Origin: an uncultured Spirochaetaceae bacterium
GTDB lineage: Bacteria; Spirochaetota; Spirochaetia; Sphaerochaetales; Sphaerochaetaceae
Assembly: GCA_946410375.1 (NCBI GenBank)
Contig: CAMKAB010000037.1
Location: forward strand, 1 to 7,588
Length of the DNA stretch: 7,588 nucleotides
Reading direction: 5' to 3'
The notes below the pieces were generated by a model. It was not told the DNA's origin, did no database searches, and saw only the letters and a program-made list of their open reading frames with translations. A program made the translations under genes and the position numbers. Below, one piece after another: positions 1-6,547 of this stretch. How positions within the stretch are numbered: position 1 is the first letter of the stretch; each line of letters starts with the position of its first letter.

Positions 1-1
1 A

Positions 2-235
2 GCCTTATCCGAAACAGCCTCGCCTTTTTCCTCACCGGAAGACTCTCTTTCCTCGCAAGCCGGGACGCCATTCGCTCCTCTGAACGTTTCGGTTTTTTCA
101 ACGTCGGAAACAGACAAGAACTCGTCAAAAAATGAAAAACAGAAAAAAAACGATAATGAAGCTCAAAGTGAAAAAAAAGCTTCTGAGCAAAACGAATATT
201 TCGCCCCGTCTCATTTCAATTCGGGAAAACCCTTA
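2..235 (+). other. Low-complexity Ser/Lys/Glu-rich linker inside the large subunit
   Basis: This coding stretch encodes a probably disordered segment rich in Ser, Lys, Glu, Asn and Gln, with runs such as KNEKQKKND. It lies just before the recognisable beginning of the second half of the protein (a G-N-I...ESEFEV pattern at about 278-335). In ordinary family members, as I recall them, the hammerhead domain is joined to the next domain by a much shorter connector, so this is probably an insertion. The left edge cuts it, so its full length is unknown. Confidence 0.55.
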
Positions 236-1888
236 GGACCGGAACCGTTCGGCAGATCGTTCAGGTTTTCCAGCGGGAACATCTCTTCATATTTTAAGAA
301 AAAAGACAAGATATACGAATCGGAATTTGAAGTTAAAAGCTACCCGGACACAATGCTCAGCGCACAAAGAATATACGCAAACACAAGCGAAGGAAAAGTG
401 TATATCTCATGCGCCTCGCAGTGGCCCCTGCACGTAAGAGACAGCGTAGCCACCGCCTTGAAAATGTCCCGTCATGACGTGATAATCTCTCCCGAACGTT
501 ATCATACAAATTACAACCATCTTCTCATTACCCCTTCGGTAGTCTCGACGATTGCGGCATTCGCTGCGAAAAAAACGGGAACAGCCGTTGAACTTCAAAT
601 CAACATCAGCTCCTGGTGCCCCCGCACGAAATTCCTGTTTCAAACGGAACTTGACGCGGAAAACAAACCCCTTGCGTACCGGGTAAGAGCGGACATAGAC
701 TTCGGGGCGTACCCGATTTTCACCGAAGAGATATGCTACAATATAATGGCGGGTCTCATTCCGAACTACAAGGTAAATGCTTTTGAGATAAACATTAACA
801 CTCTCAGGAGCAACACCCCGCCGGCATCCTTTTTCGTAGATGCGGGATTCTGCACAGCCCTTGCCGCAGCGGAACAGCACTTTAACAACATCATTAACAG
901 CATCGGAGCGTTTCCGTCCGCATGGAGACTGGACAATCTCTCGGGCGACTTCGGCGCAAGAAAAACGGTAATAGAAACAACAAGCCCCGAAGGAATGAAA
1001 CAAAACATTGAGGACTGCATAAAAGACAGCGATTTTAACCGCAGGTTTTCCGCATACAATCTTTACACCTCGTTCAAGGAAAAACAAAAATCGGTTTTGC
1101 CCTATTCAAGAGGGATAGGGATGTCCACCGGACAGGGCATAATCGGCTTTTCAAGCAAATTTCAGCACAATGCGCAGTACTCCGTTTCACTGACGCTGGA
1201 TAAAAACGAAATAACGGTTATTTTGGGCTTCAACCTAACCCGTTACCTTAAAAGGATTTACAGAAGCCTTGTACAAAGATACTTTGACATAAACACGGAC
1301 AAAATCAAATTTGAAGACATAAACAGTCCTCGCGTGCAGGACTCCGGACCGAACACCCTGAGCAGAGCCACCGGCATGGTGCTCTTCATGCTGGAAAACG
1401 CATGCAGGAGCTTAAAAGAAAAGCAAAGGCGGGGCTATTCGCTTCCACTAACCGAAACAAGCTACACCACAGGGTTGGAAGATGCGAAATACTTCGTAAG
1501 TTGTTGCAGTTGCTGTATTTCAGTGGATATGCACATGGACGCGGTTAGAATCATCCCTGTTGTGGACAGGGTTACGGCAAGAATAAAAACAGGGAAAATA
1601 TTTGACGTTACGGGTTTTCAGGACACAATAAAACACACAATCACCCGCACGATTTCCGAGGTCTGTCCGTGTACGAAGAACGCTGCGAACATAGACCTGA
1701 GAATCAGAAGCAACCCGAATATTTTTTCCGGATTTTCGCTTCCGCTGATTGAAGCGCTTACCACAACCTCGCTATGCACCGCATTCGGACAGGCGCTGGA
1801 TCAAAACATAAACGCCATTCCCATTACGGAAGATGATCTTTTAGCGCTGCTCAAAAAGAAGAGCGCCGTAACCGCAAAGGAAAAATAA
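2..1888 (+). CDS. Molybdopterin-binding (large) subunit of a xanthine dehydrogenase/aldehyde oxidase-type molybdenum hydroxylase, 5'-partial
   Basis: The frame is open from the left edge to TAA at 1886-1888 (about 628 residues), so the start lies outside the window; the ATG at 353 is internal. Family features are seen in order: the start of the second molybdenum domain (SQWPLHVRD, 416-442), a TELD-then-DFGAY stretch (about 644-715), NTPP followed by an AAAEQH helix (812-880), GQG at about 1130, and DSGPNTLSR (about 1349-1375). The family binds molybdopterin-cytosine dinucleotide and hydroxylates purines, aldehydes or N-heterocycles, passing electrons to the [2Fe-2S] and FAD subunits encoded just downstream. 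The first 80 or so residues are a Ser/Lys/Glu-rich linker. Several canonical cofactor and catalytic motifs look replaced, including the RGFG-type loop (836-847) and the catalytic GEP-type motif (1730-1744), so substrate and activity cannot be inferred. The family call is secure; enzymatic function is not. Confidence 0.85.
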   Translation, partial: ALSETASPFSSPEDSLSSQAGTPFAPLNVSVFSTSETDKNSSKNEKQKKNDNEAQSEKKASEQNEYFAPSHFNSGKPLGPEPFGRSFRFSSGNISSYFKKKDKIYESEFEVKSYPDTMLSAQRIYANTSEGKVYISCASQWPLHVRDSVATALKMSRHDVIISPERYHTNYNHLLITPSVVSTIAAFAAKKTGTAVELQINISSWCPRTKFLFQTELDAENKPLAYRVRADIDFGAYPIFTEEICYNIMAGLIPNYKVNAFEININTLRSNTPPASFFVDAGFCTALAAAEQHFNNIINSIGAFPSAWRLDNLSGDFGARKTVIETTSPEGMKQNIEDCIKDSDFNRRFSAYNLYTSFKEKQKSVLPYSRGIGMSTGQGIIGFSSKFQHNAQYSVSLTLDKNEITVILGFNLTRYLKRIYRSLVQRYFDINTDKIKFEDINSPRVQDSGPNTLSRATGMVLFMLENACRSLKEKQRRGYSLPLTETSYTTGLEDAKYFVSCCSCCISVDMHMDAVRIIPVVDRVTARIKTGKIFDVTGFQDTIKHTITRTISEVCPCTKNAANIDLRIRSNPNIFSGFSLPLIEALTTTSLCTAFGQALDQNINAIPITEDDLLALLKKKSAVTAKEK

Positions 1889-1898
1889 AGAGGACATA

Positions 1899-2447
1899 AT
1901 GAAACTTACATGCATAATAGACGAAAAAAAATACGATCTGAACGTGAGTTCGGACAAACCGCTCTCAAGAATTTTAAATGAAGTCATTCCGACATTCAGC
2001 ATAAACAACGCGTGCAAGGGAGCGTCTTGCGGGAACTGCATGATAATACTGGATGACGACTACACTCTTGCCTGCCTTATTCCCGCTTTTCGGCTGAAAA
2101 GCGATAAAATTCATAAAATCCAGACATACGAAACCTTTTCAAAAACCGTTCTGGCGCACGACATAGAAAGAGCATATGCCGAGGTAGGCTCAAAACCATG
2201 CTATCAATGCTATGCATCAAAAACACTGCTTATCTCATCCTTAATCCTAAGAGCGGAGAAAGCCGTCGAGGTTGAAAGCTACATTTCCTCAAGAAAAGGA
2301 AAAGCGAAAAACAACTTGCTGGACAGAAGCTTCACATCGAACGAGCTTATTATCTCAGGTTGCGAATGTATGGAATTAACCCACATAGAAAAAATAATCA
2401 AACTTGTTTGCGAATACAGGAGCAAGAGGAATGGAATACATAAATAG
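1899..2447 (+). CDS. [2Fe-2S] iron-sulfur (small) subunit of the molybdenum hydroxylase
   Basis: 182 residues. The N-terminal plant-ferredoxin-like domain holds Cys39, Cys44, Cys47 and Cys59, matching the family spacing C-x4-C-x2-C-x11-C for the first cluster. The C-terminal domain holds C-x2-C (101, 104) and C-x-C (155, 157) for the second cluster. The protein therefore keeps all eight ligands and should pass electrons between the molybdenum site and FAD. The usual Q-C-G-x-C surroundings are replaced by P-C-Y-Q-C, and the gap between the two C-terminal pairs is 50 residues where about 31 is usual, so a Lys/Ser-rich insertion is present (about 127-147). The ATG at 1899 follows AGAGGA (1889-1894), and the gene starts 10 bases after the large-subunit stop. 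Its end overlaps the FAD-subunit gene by 17 bases, which implies one operon and translational coupling. Confidence 0.9.
   Translation: MKLTCIIDEKKYDLNVSSDKPLSRILNEVIPTFSINNACKGASCGNCMIILDDDYTLACLIPAFRLKSDKIHKIQTYETFSKTVLAHDIERAYAEVGSKPCYQCYASKTLLISSLILRAEKAVEVESYISSRKGKAKNNLLDRSFTSNELIISGCECMELTHIEKIIKLVCEYRSKRNGIHK
2418..2422 (+). promoter_or_regulatory. Ribosome binding site that sets the FAD-subunit start
   Basis: AGGAG lies 8 bases before the ATG at 2431. A longer reading from TTG at 2404 is possible in the same frame, but it has no comparable site and adds nine residues unlike the family N-terminus. The ATG at 2431 is therefore preferred. Confidence 0.75.
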
Positions 2448-3336
2448 CGTTATTCTTGAATCACCTAAAAGCCTGAGCGAGCTATACAAAGCCGTGAAAA
2501 GGAATCCTGATAGCGTACTTTTCGCCGGAGGAACATATATTATGAGCCGCCCGGGGTATTTTCCCAAAAAAAACCTTCACGGCTACATCTCGCTGTCGGA
2601 AATTCCCGAATTGCACAGAGTATTGCACTCTGATAAATATCTGGAACTCGGAAGCATGGTAACCATACAGGGATTGCTTAACGCAAGCGCTTCCAGCCTT
2701 TCCAAACCGATTTACAAAGCAATCGGCAGCATAGCGCCATCCGTTCTCCGAAACCTTATCACAATCGGCGGAGCGCTCTGCTCAATGAATTGCAGAACAA
2801 ACCTATGCTGCATACTATGCGCCATAAACGCTTCAGCGGAAGTTCGATTCATCACCAGAAACAACAAAACCAACCTGAATAACATAAAAACGAAAGCCAG
2901 GTGGATTCCCGTGGCTAAGCTGTACGACTCGGACGGCAGATACCTGTACTCGGATAACGCGGTTCTCACGCGAGTCAGAATACCCTCCGACCCTACAATA
3001 TCGTTTATTTACAACAATGTAGGCTCGCTTACCACAAGGAGCGAAAGCGCCGTTACTCTTGCGTTTCAATATAACATGAACCAAAATTCAATAATAAACC
3101 CGTCGTTCTGCCTTTCCTTCCTGAATAACGGCATATTCAACCTACAGGATTTTGAAGGTTTTCTCCGCTCGGTGAAATTTCCTCTGAGTAATTCGCTTCT
3201 GCAAAAAATCGCAGGAGAACTTCTGAAACTGCTCAGAACGGAATGTACGAATATCACCGACTTGCAACGCGAACGGGCGATCCGTCTTATGATAGATGCC
3301 CTTGAAACCGCAAACAGAGAATATTACAATCTCTAA
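2431..3336 (+). CDS. FAD-binding (medium) subunit of the molybdenum hydroxylase
   Basis: 301 residues, close to the usual length for this subunit. The FAD-binding domain shows AGGTYIM (32-38, canonical AGGT-D/N-L), an LELGSMVTI strand (the family's I-G-A-x-T-T) and the loop RNLITIGGALC (107-117, canonical RN-x-A-T-I-G-G-N-L). The remainder fits the C-terminal domain of CO-dehydrogenase flavoprotein-type subunits. The role is to accept electrons from the [2Fe-2S] clusters and pass them to NAD+ or another acceptor. After TIGG the normal S-P-x-x-D-x-x-P stretch is replaced by a cysteine-rich stretch with Cys at 117, 121, 126, 127 and 130. The gene overlaps the end of the iron-sulfur subunit gene, so the two are almost certainly co-translated. 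Confidence 0.88.
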   Translation: MEYINSVILESPKSLSELYKAVKRNPDSVLFAGGTYIMSRPGYFPKKNLHGYISLSEIPELHRVLHSDKYLELGSMVTIQGLLNASASSLSKPIYKAIGSIAPSVLRNLITIGGALCSMNCRTNLCCILCAINASAEVRFITRNNKTNLNNIKTKARWIPVAKLYDSDGRYLYSDNAVLTRVRIPSDPTISFIYNNVGSLTTRSESAVTLAFQYNMNQNSIINPSFCLSFLNNGIFNLQDFEGFLRSVKFPLSNSLLQKIAGELLKLLRTECTNITDLQRERAIRLMIDALETANREYYNL

Positions 3337-3368
3337 CGATATCAATGTAAGGATTTTCGCTTTCAAAT

Positions 3369-3390
3369 ACCGGTAAGCCGCAATACCGGT
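3369..3390 (+). repeat. Small inverted repeat (and ATACCGGT direct repeat) in the 157-base spacer
   Basis: Within the spacer 3337-3493, ACCGGTA (3369-3375) can pair with TACCGGT (3384-3390) across an 8-base loop. Because ACCGGT is its own reverse complement, ATACCGGT also occurs as a direct repeat at 3367-3374 and 3383-3390. No T-run follows, so a standard intrinsic terminator is not supported; a protein-binding site or a chance match remain possible. The rest of the spacer shows no gene and no clear promoter. Confidence 0.35.
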
Positions 3391-3493
3391 TCGCATCTCA
3401 AACCTCGCCGATACAAAACTTACCCGTTAAACGAGCCCTGTCCGATTAACACGCAAACCGCGGTGGACACTTAAATTACAGATACGGAAAACC

Positions 3494-3763
3494 ATGCTGG
3501 ACAAAGTAACCGAGACAATATACTACATTCTCTTTTATAACTACACAGACGGACTTGCGCTGGATAAGGAATTAAAAAGACGCAATATTTCCTCCAGGGT
3601 GTGTCCCGTTCCGCGAGATATTTCATCTTCCTGCGGAATGGCTGTGAGCGTAAGACCGGAAGAACTGGAGGATGCAAAAAAAGCAATAGACGAAAGCGGT
3701 ATCGAAATTGAAAAAATTTTACCGCTTGAACATATATCATTTAAAAAAAGAGGCAGCCGATGA
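3494..3763 (+). CDS. DUF3343 family protein (putative Se/S carrier-like)
   Basis: 89 residues, the usual size for this small family. It begins with a beta strand (TIYYILFYNYTDG) and a helix (ALDKELKRR), followed by the family signature P-V-P-R-D-I-S-S-S-C-G (38-48), with Cys47 the conserved cysteine; Cys37 lies ten residues earlier. The family is known to co-occur with selenium-dependent molybdenum hydroxylases and class V desulfurases, and Pfam describes it as Se/S carrier-like. I infer that Cys47 carries a persulfide or perselenide from the desulfurase encoded next. The ATG at 3494 has only a weak upstream site (GGA at 3486-3488). Its TGA overlaps the start of the desulfurase gene as ATGA, so translation of the two is coupled. 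The molecular function has not been shown by the sequence. Confidence 0.9.
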   Translation: MLDKVTETIYYILFYNYTDGLALDKELKRRNISSRVCPVPRDISSSCGMAVSVRPEELEDAKKAIDESGIEIEKILPLEHISFKKRGSR

Positions 3764-4977
3764 TTTACCTGGATAACGCAGCCACATCGCTTCATAAACC
3801 CGAATGCGTGATAAACGCAATAACCGATGCATTGAAACATAGCGGAAACAGCGGAAGAGGCACTCACAGCGTGTGCATTTCCGCCGCAAACACAATTTTT
3901 GAGGCAAGATACCGGCTTGCCTCCTTTTTCGGAGCAAGCCGTCCGAACAATATAGCCTTTACTAGCAACTCCACCGAAGCGTTGAACACGGCGATTTCAG
4001 GACTTGCCGAAGACGGCTGCCACATCATCACAACCGAAGCGGAACACAACAGCGTACTCCGGCCTTTGTACCGTTTGGAAGCCGAAAGAAACGTTCAGCT
4101 CAGCTTTGTTCGCGCAAATTCCCGAGGGCTCATAAATTACGAAGACTTTGAGCATCTCATCACGGATAAAACCCGGCTCATTGTTACCACACACGCGTCA
4201 AACTTAACCGGCAATTTATTTGACATAAAAAAGATAGCGGACATCGCCCACAAACACAATCTTATATATATTGTTGACGCATCCCAAAGCGCCGGCTCCG
4301 TTCCCATTGATATAAAAGCCTTCGGAACAGACGTTCTCTGCTTCACCGGTCATAAATCCCTTTTAGGACCTCAGGGCACCGGAGGACTTGTAATCCGCGA
4401 CGGCGTTTCCATTCGTCCGCTCAAAACGGGAGGCACCGGAGTTCAATCTTACAGCAAAACGCAACCCCCTGAAATGCCCACTCGTCTTGAAGCCGGAACG
4501 CTCAACACCCACGGCATTGCGGGTTTATCCGCTGCGATAGATTATTTAAACAAAACAGGTGTTAAAAAAATTCATGATAGAGAAATGCAACTAACGAAAC
4601 TTCTTTATTCGGGACTGAAAAGCATAAACGGCGTAAAGATTTACGGCGATTTCAGCATGTTTGAAAATGAAAAACCGAACGTCGACGCATCGGAATTTCC
4701 GGGAAAAACTCCCGCCGACATACTCAATCCGAGGCTCTCCCGTATGCCCATAGTCTCCTTTAACATCAAAGACTCCGACTCAAGCAGCATTTCGGATATT
4801 CTCGCGGAAAGTTTTGACATCGCCTCCCGTCCGGGCGCTCATTGCGCTCCGCTCATGCACAAAGCGCTGGGCACGGTAGAACAGGGAGCGGTACGATTCA
4901 GCATTTCATATTTCAATACGGAGGAGGAAATATACTCAGCCGTAGACGCGGTGAAAGAGATCGCAAACGGGATTTAA
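3760..4977 (+). CDS. Class V aminotransferase-fold cysteine desulfurase/selenocysteine lyase (EF2568-like family)
   Basis: 405 residues. It is a PLP enzyme that removes S (or Se) from (seleno)cysteine to leave alanine, with persulfide formed on a loop cysteine. Visible residues are the N-terminal YLDNAATS, H96 in TEAEHNSV (stacks on PLP), D173 and Q176 in VDASQSAG, the PLP lysine K199 in FTGHKSLLGPQG, and the catalytic Cys362 in RPGAHCAP. The family ending R-F-S-x-x-Y-F-N-T-x-E-E-I is present. The subgroup called EF2568-like is known beside selenium-dependent molybdenum hydroxylase genes, which fits this operon; supplying S or Se for the molybdenum site is the inferred role. AGAGG (3749-3753) precedes the ATG. 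Residues about 299-327 look like an extra acidic/Pro-rich segment between two core strands. The last 12 codons and the stop lie in a 57-bp tandem duplication. Confidence 0.92.
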   Translation: MIYLDNAATSLHKPECVINAITDALKHSGNSGRGTHSVCISAANTIFEARYRLASFFGASRPNNIAFTSNSTEALNTAISGLAEDGCHIITTEAEHNSVLRPLYRLEAERNVQLSFVRANSRGLINYEDFEHLITDKTRLIVTTHASNLTGNLFDIKKIADIAHKHNLIYIVDASQSAGSVPIDIKAFGTDVLCFTGHKSLLGPQGTGGLVIRDGVSIRPLKTGGTGVQSYSKTQPPEMPTRLEAGTLNTHGIAGLSAAIDYLNKTGVKKIHDREMQLTKLLYSGLKSINGVKIYGDFSMFENEKPNVDASEFPGKTPADILNPRLSRMPIVSFNIKDSDSSSISDILAESFDIASRPGAHCAPLMHKALGTVEQGAVRFSISYFNTEEEIYSAVDAVKEIANGI

Positions 4978-5054
4978 GCGGAGGAAACACCGCTCACCGT
5001 AAACGCGGTAAAAGAGATCGCAAACGGAATTTAAGCGGAAGAAACACCGCTTGC
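4941..5054 (+). repeat. Two-copy 57-bp tandem duplication across the desulfurase stop codon
   Basis: Copy 1 is 4941-4997 and copy 2 is 4998-5054, directly adjacent and differing at only a few positions (for example GTAGACGCGG versus GTAAACGCGG). The unit contains the 3' end of the desulfurase gene with its TAA and the 20 bases after it. Because 57 is a multiple of three, copy 2 repeats the C-terminal codons in the same frame (VNAVKEIANGI and a second TAA). Each copy holds the same short hairpin, AGCGG with CCGCT around an 8-base loop (4977-4994 and 5034-5051). No T-run follows, so the hairpins are weak as terminators even though this is a convergent junction. Confidence 0.9.
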
Positions 5055-5091
5055 CGTTCGGTCCGCATCCCGCAGGTTCTTTATGACAATT

Positions 5092-6309
5092 CTACTTTAA
5101 ACCCATGGCGCGGATGATTATCCCGTACCCGTCCTCTGCGGAATATTTTTCTTTAAGACACGCATAAGCGCGCTCGCCCATAGCAACGAAATCATCTTTT
5201 AACGCACCTGAAACGGCGTTTTTAAAGTCTTCACTGCTTCGGCTCGGAACGCTCCAACCAAACCCGCCATCCTCTATAACGCTTCCTATGTCGGTGTTCG
5301 GATCGGTGCACGCCAAAACGGGCAGCCTCGCTTCCATGTAACTCAAAAGACGACTCGGAAAATTTGGAATGGTAAATCGGTAATCCAAAAAGAGCAACCC
5401 CGCATCGCAAGCCGAAACGAGCGTTTCATACTCAGCCTTTGGCAACATCGGCATGTATTTAACATTCAGCGGACTATCTTTTTCAACATATTCCCTGATT
5501 ACGTACGCATCCGTTCCGCTTCCCGCAATCAAAAAGAACACATCTTTCATATCTCCGCACGCTTTAAGACAGCTTACAATAAAAGGCACTCCCTGCGGAC
5601 GCCCCAAATTTCCCCCGTAAACAAACACTTTTTTGTCCAGAGGCAAACCGTACCTCGCCCGGACAACCTCTTTTGTTTCGCCCTCGACTTTTTTTTCCGG
5701 AACCGAAATGCTGTTCGGACACACCTCCGTCTTATCCTCCAAATGCAAATCCGGATTATGTTCCAGAACATACCGCACGTTCGCGGGGCTCATGCAGCCG
5801 ATTTTATCAGAAATGCGGTATAGCCCCTTTTCCTGCCGTCTGAAATGCCTGTACAGAACCCCCTTAAGCCCGGAAAGCCGGAGGAGCCCCACATCAACGG
5901 CGTTCTGAGGGAAAATATCCTTCAAAAGAAGATACGCGTACGCATTATCGCGTTTTTTCACATATTTTATCGCACCCAAAAGAGTTATCGGCGGAGTTGA
6001 GTACAACACGAGATCAAAGCGGACATCCGAAAAATACTTCTTTATCGCCCGTTTGAACAGAGGTTCAATCAGCACCGTGTTAATGCCTTTTTTTATAAAG
6101 CCTGTTTTCTGAGTATTTCCTATCCGGAGACGCAGAATCTCAGCTCCCCCTTCTCTAATCAGTTGCGTATTTTCTCCTTTTCCGCCTTCCGCCGGAGACA
6201 CCACGCTCACCTTATGCCCCGCCCGCACGAACTCGCGAAGCAGGTCCGTGTATATGTTTCTCTCTTGCAAGGAGTTAAACTCAACCAACGTTAAAAACAA
6301 AACATTCAT
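5092..6309 (-). CDS. Family 4-type glycosyltransferase (WbuB/WcaI-like)
   Basis: 405 residues from the chosen ATG. It has the two-Rossmann GT-B layout: the N-terminal strand MNVLFLTLVE and a helix ending AGHKVSVVSP, a middle segment LLKDIFPQNAVDVG typical of WbuB-like sugar transferases, the second-domain opening YGGNLGRPQG (231-240), and a nucleotide-sugar region around PNFPSRLLSYMEA and LPVLACTDPNTDIG (about 311-345). The likely role is transfer of a sugar from a nucleotide sugar to a lipid-linked glycan at the inner face of the membrane; donor and acceptor are not readable. The ATG at 6309 fits the family N-terminus and follows GGTGA by five bases. An in-frame ATG at 6354, preceded by GGGGA, would add 15 residues and cannot be excluded. 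No signal peptide is seen. It is the last gene of the minus-strand group, 114 bases from the opposing desulfurase stop. Confidence 0.9.
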   Translation of the reverse strand: MNVLFLTLVEFNSLQERNIYTDLLREFVRAGHKVSVVSPAEGGKGENTQLIREGGAEILRLRIGNTQKTGFIKKGINTVLIEPLFKRAIKKYFSDVRFDLVLYSTPPITLLGAIKYVKKRDNAYAYLLLKDIFPQNAVDVGLLRLSGLKGVLYRHFRRQEKGLYRISDKIGCMSPANVRYVLEHNPDLHLEDKTEVCPNSISVPEKKVEGETKEVVRARYGLPLDKKVFVYGGNLGRPQGVPFIVSCLKACGDMKDVFFLIAGSGTDAYVIREYVEKDSPLNVKYMPMLPKAEYETLVSACDAGLLFLDYRFTIPNFPSRLLSYMEARLPVLACTDPNTDIGSVIEDGGFGWSVPSRSSEDFKNAVSGALKDDFVAMGERAYACLKEKYSAEDGYGIIIRAMGLK

Positions 6310-6386
6310 ACCATTCACCGCAAATTTATTCGCTTTTCTGAACAAAGCCCGCATAAAGCCGCCTATCCCCGGTGCTACGATTAAAT

Positions 6387-6494
6387 CTTACCCGTATATC
6401 CGACCTTATCCGCAGACGAGACATTATCCGCAGATCAAACATTATCCGCAAATCAAACCTTATCTGCAAATCCAACCTTATCTGCAGGTTTCAA
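6387..6494. repeat. 18-bp tandem array, six units
   Basis: Six consecutive 18-base units begin at 6387, 6405, 6423, 6441, 6459 and 6477, with a consensus close to CTTATCCGCAGATCAAAC. The middle units (6423-6458) differ by a single base; the outer units are more diverged, as in a minisatellite growing from its centre. The array lies in the 238-base gap between the VOC stop and the glycosyltransferase start. As 18 is a multiple of three, the plus strand reads as a hexapeptide repeat (YPQIKP-like), but the frame runs antisense through both flanking genes and is not believed to be a gene. Confidence 0.9.
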
Positions 6495-6547
6495 CACGCT
6501 TTAAGCTTTTTCACGAAATCAAAAAGAATCATAAAAACAATTTCATA

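Noticed and set aside
407..1087. Minus-strand 226-codon frame opposite the large subunit
   Set aside because: It is antisense to a clear molybdenum-hydroxylase coding region and shows no recognisable domain.
3494..4977. Selenocysteine codons (in-frame TGA) in the accessory genes
   Set aside because: Both genes carry ordinary cysteine codons at the key positions (Cys47 and Cys362), and no in-frame TGA lies inside either frame.
4977..5051. Pair of hairpins as a bidirectional terminator at the convergent junction
   Set aside because: Stems are only five pairs, and no T-run follows on either strand; they are a by-product of the duplicated unit unless RNA data show otherwise.
4842..5117. Plus-strand frame at the end of the desulfurase gene with an internal peptide repeat
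   Set aside because: It is a shifted reading of the desulfurase 3' end and the 57-bp duplication; the repeat comes from the DNA duplication.
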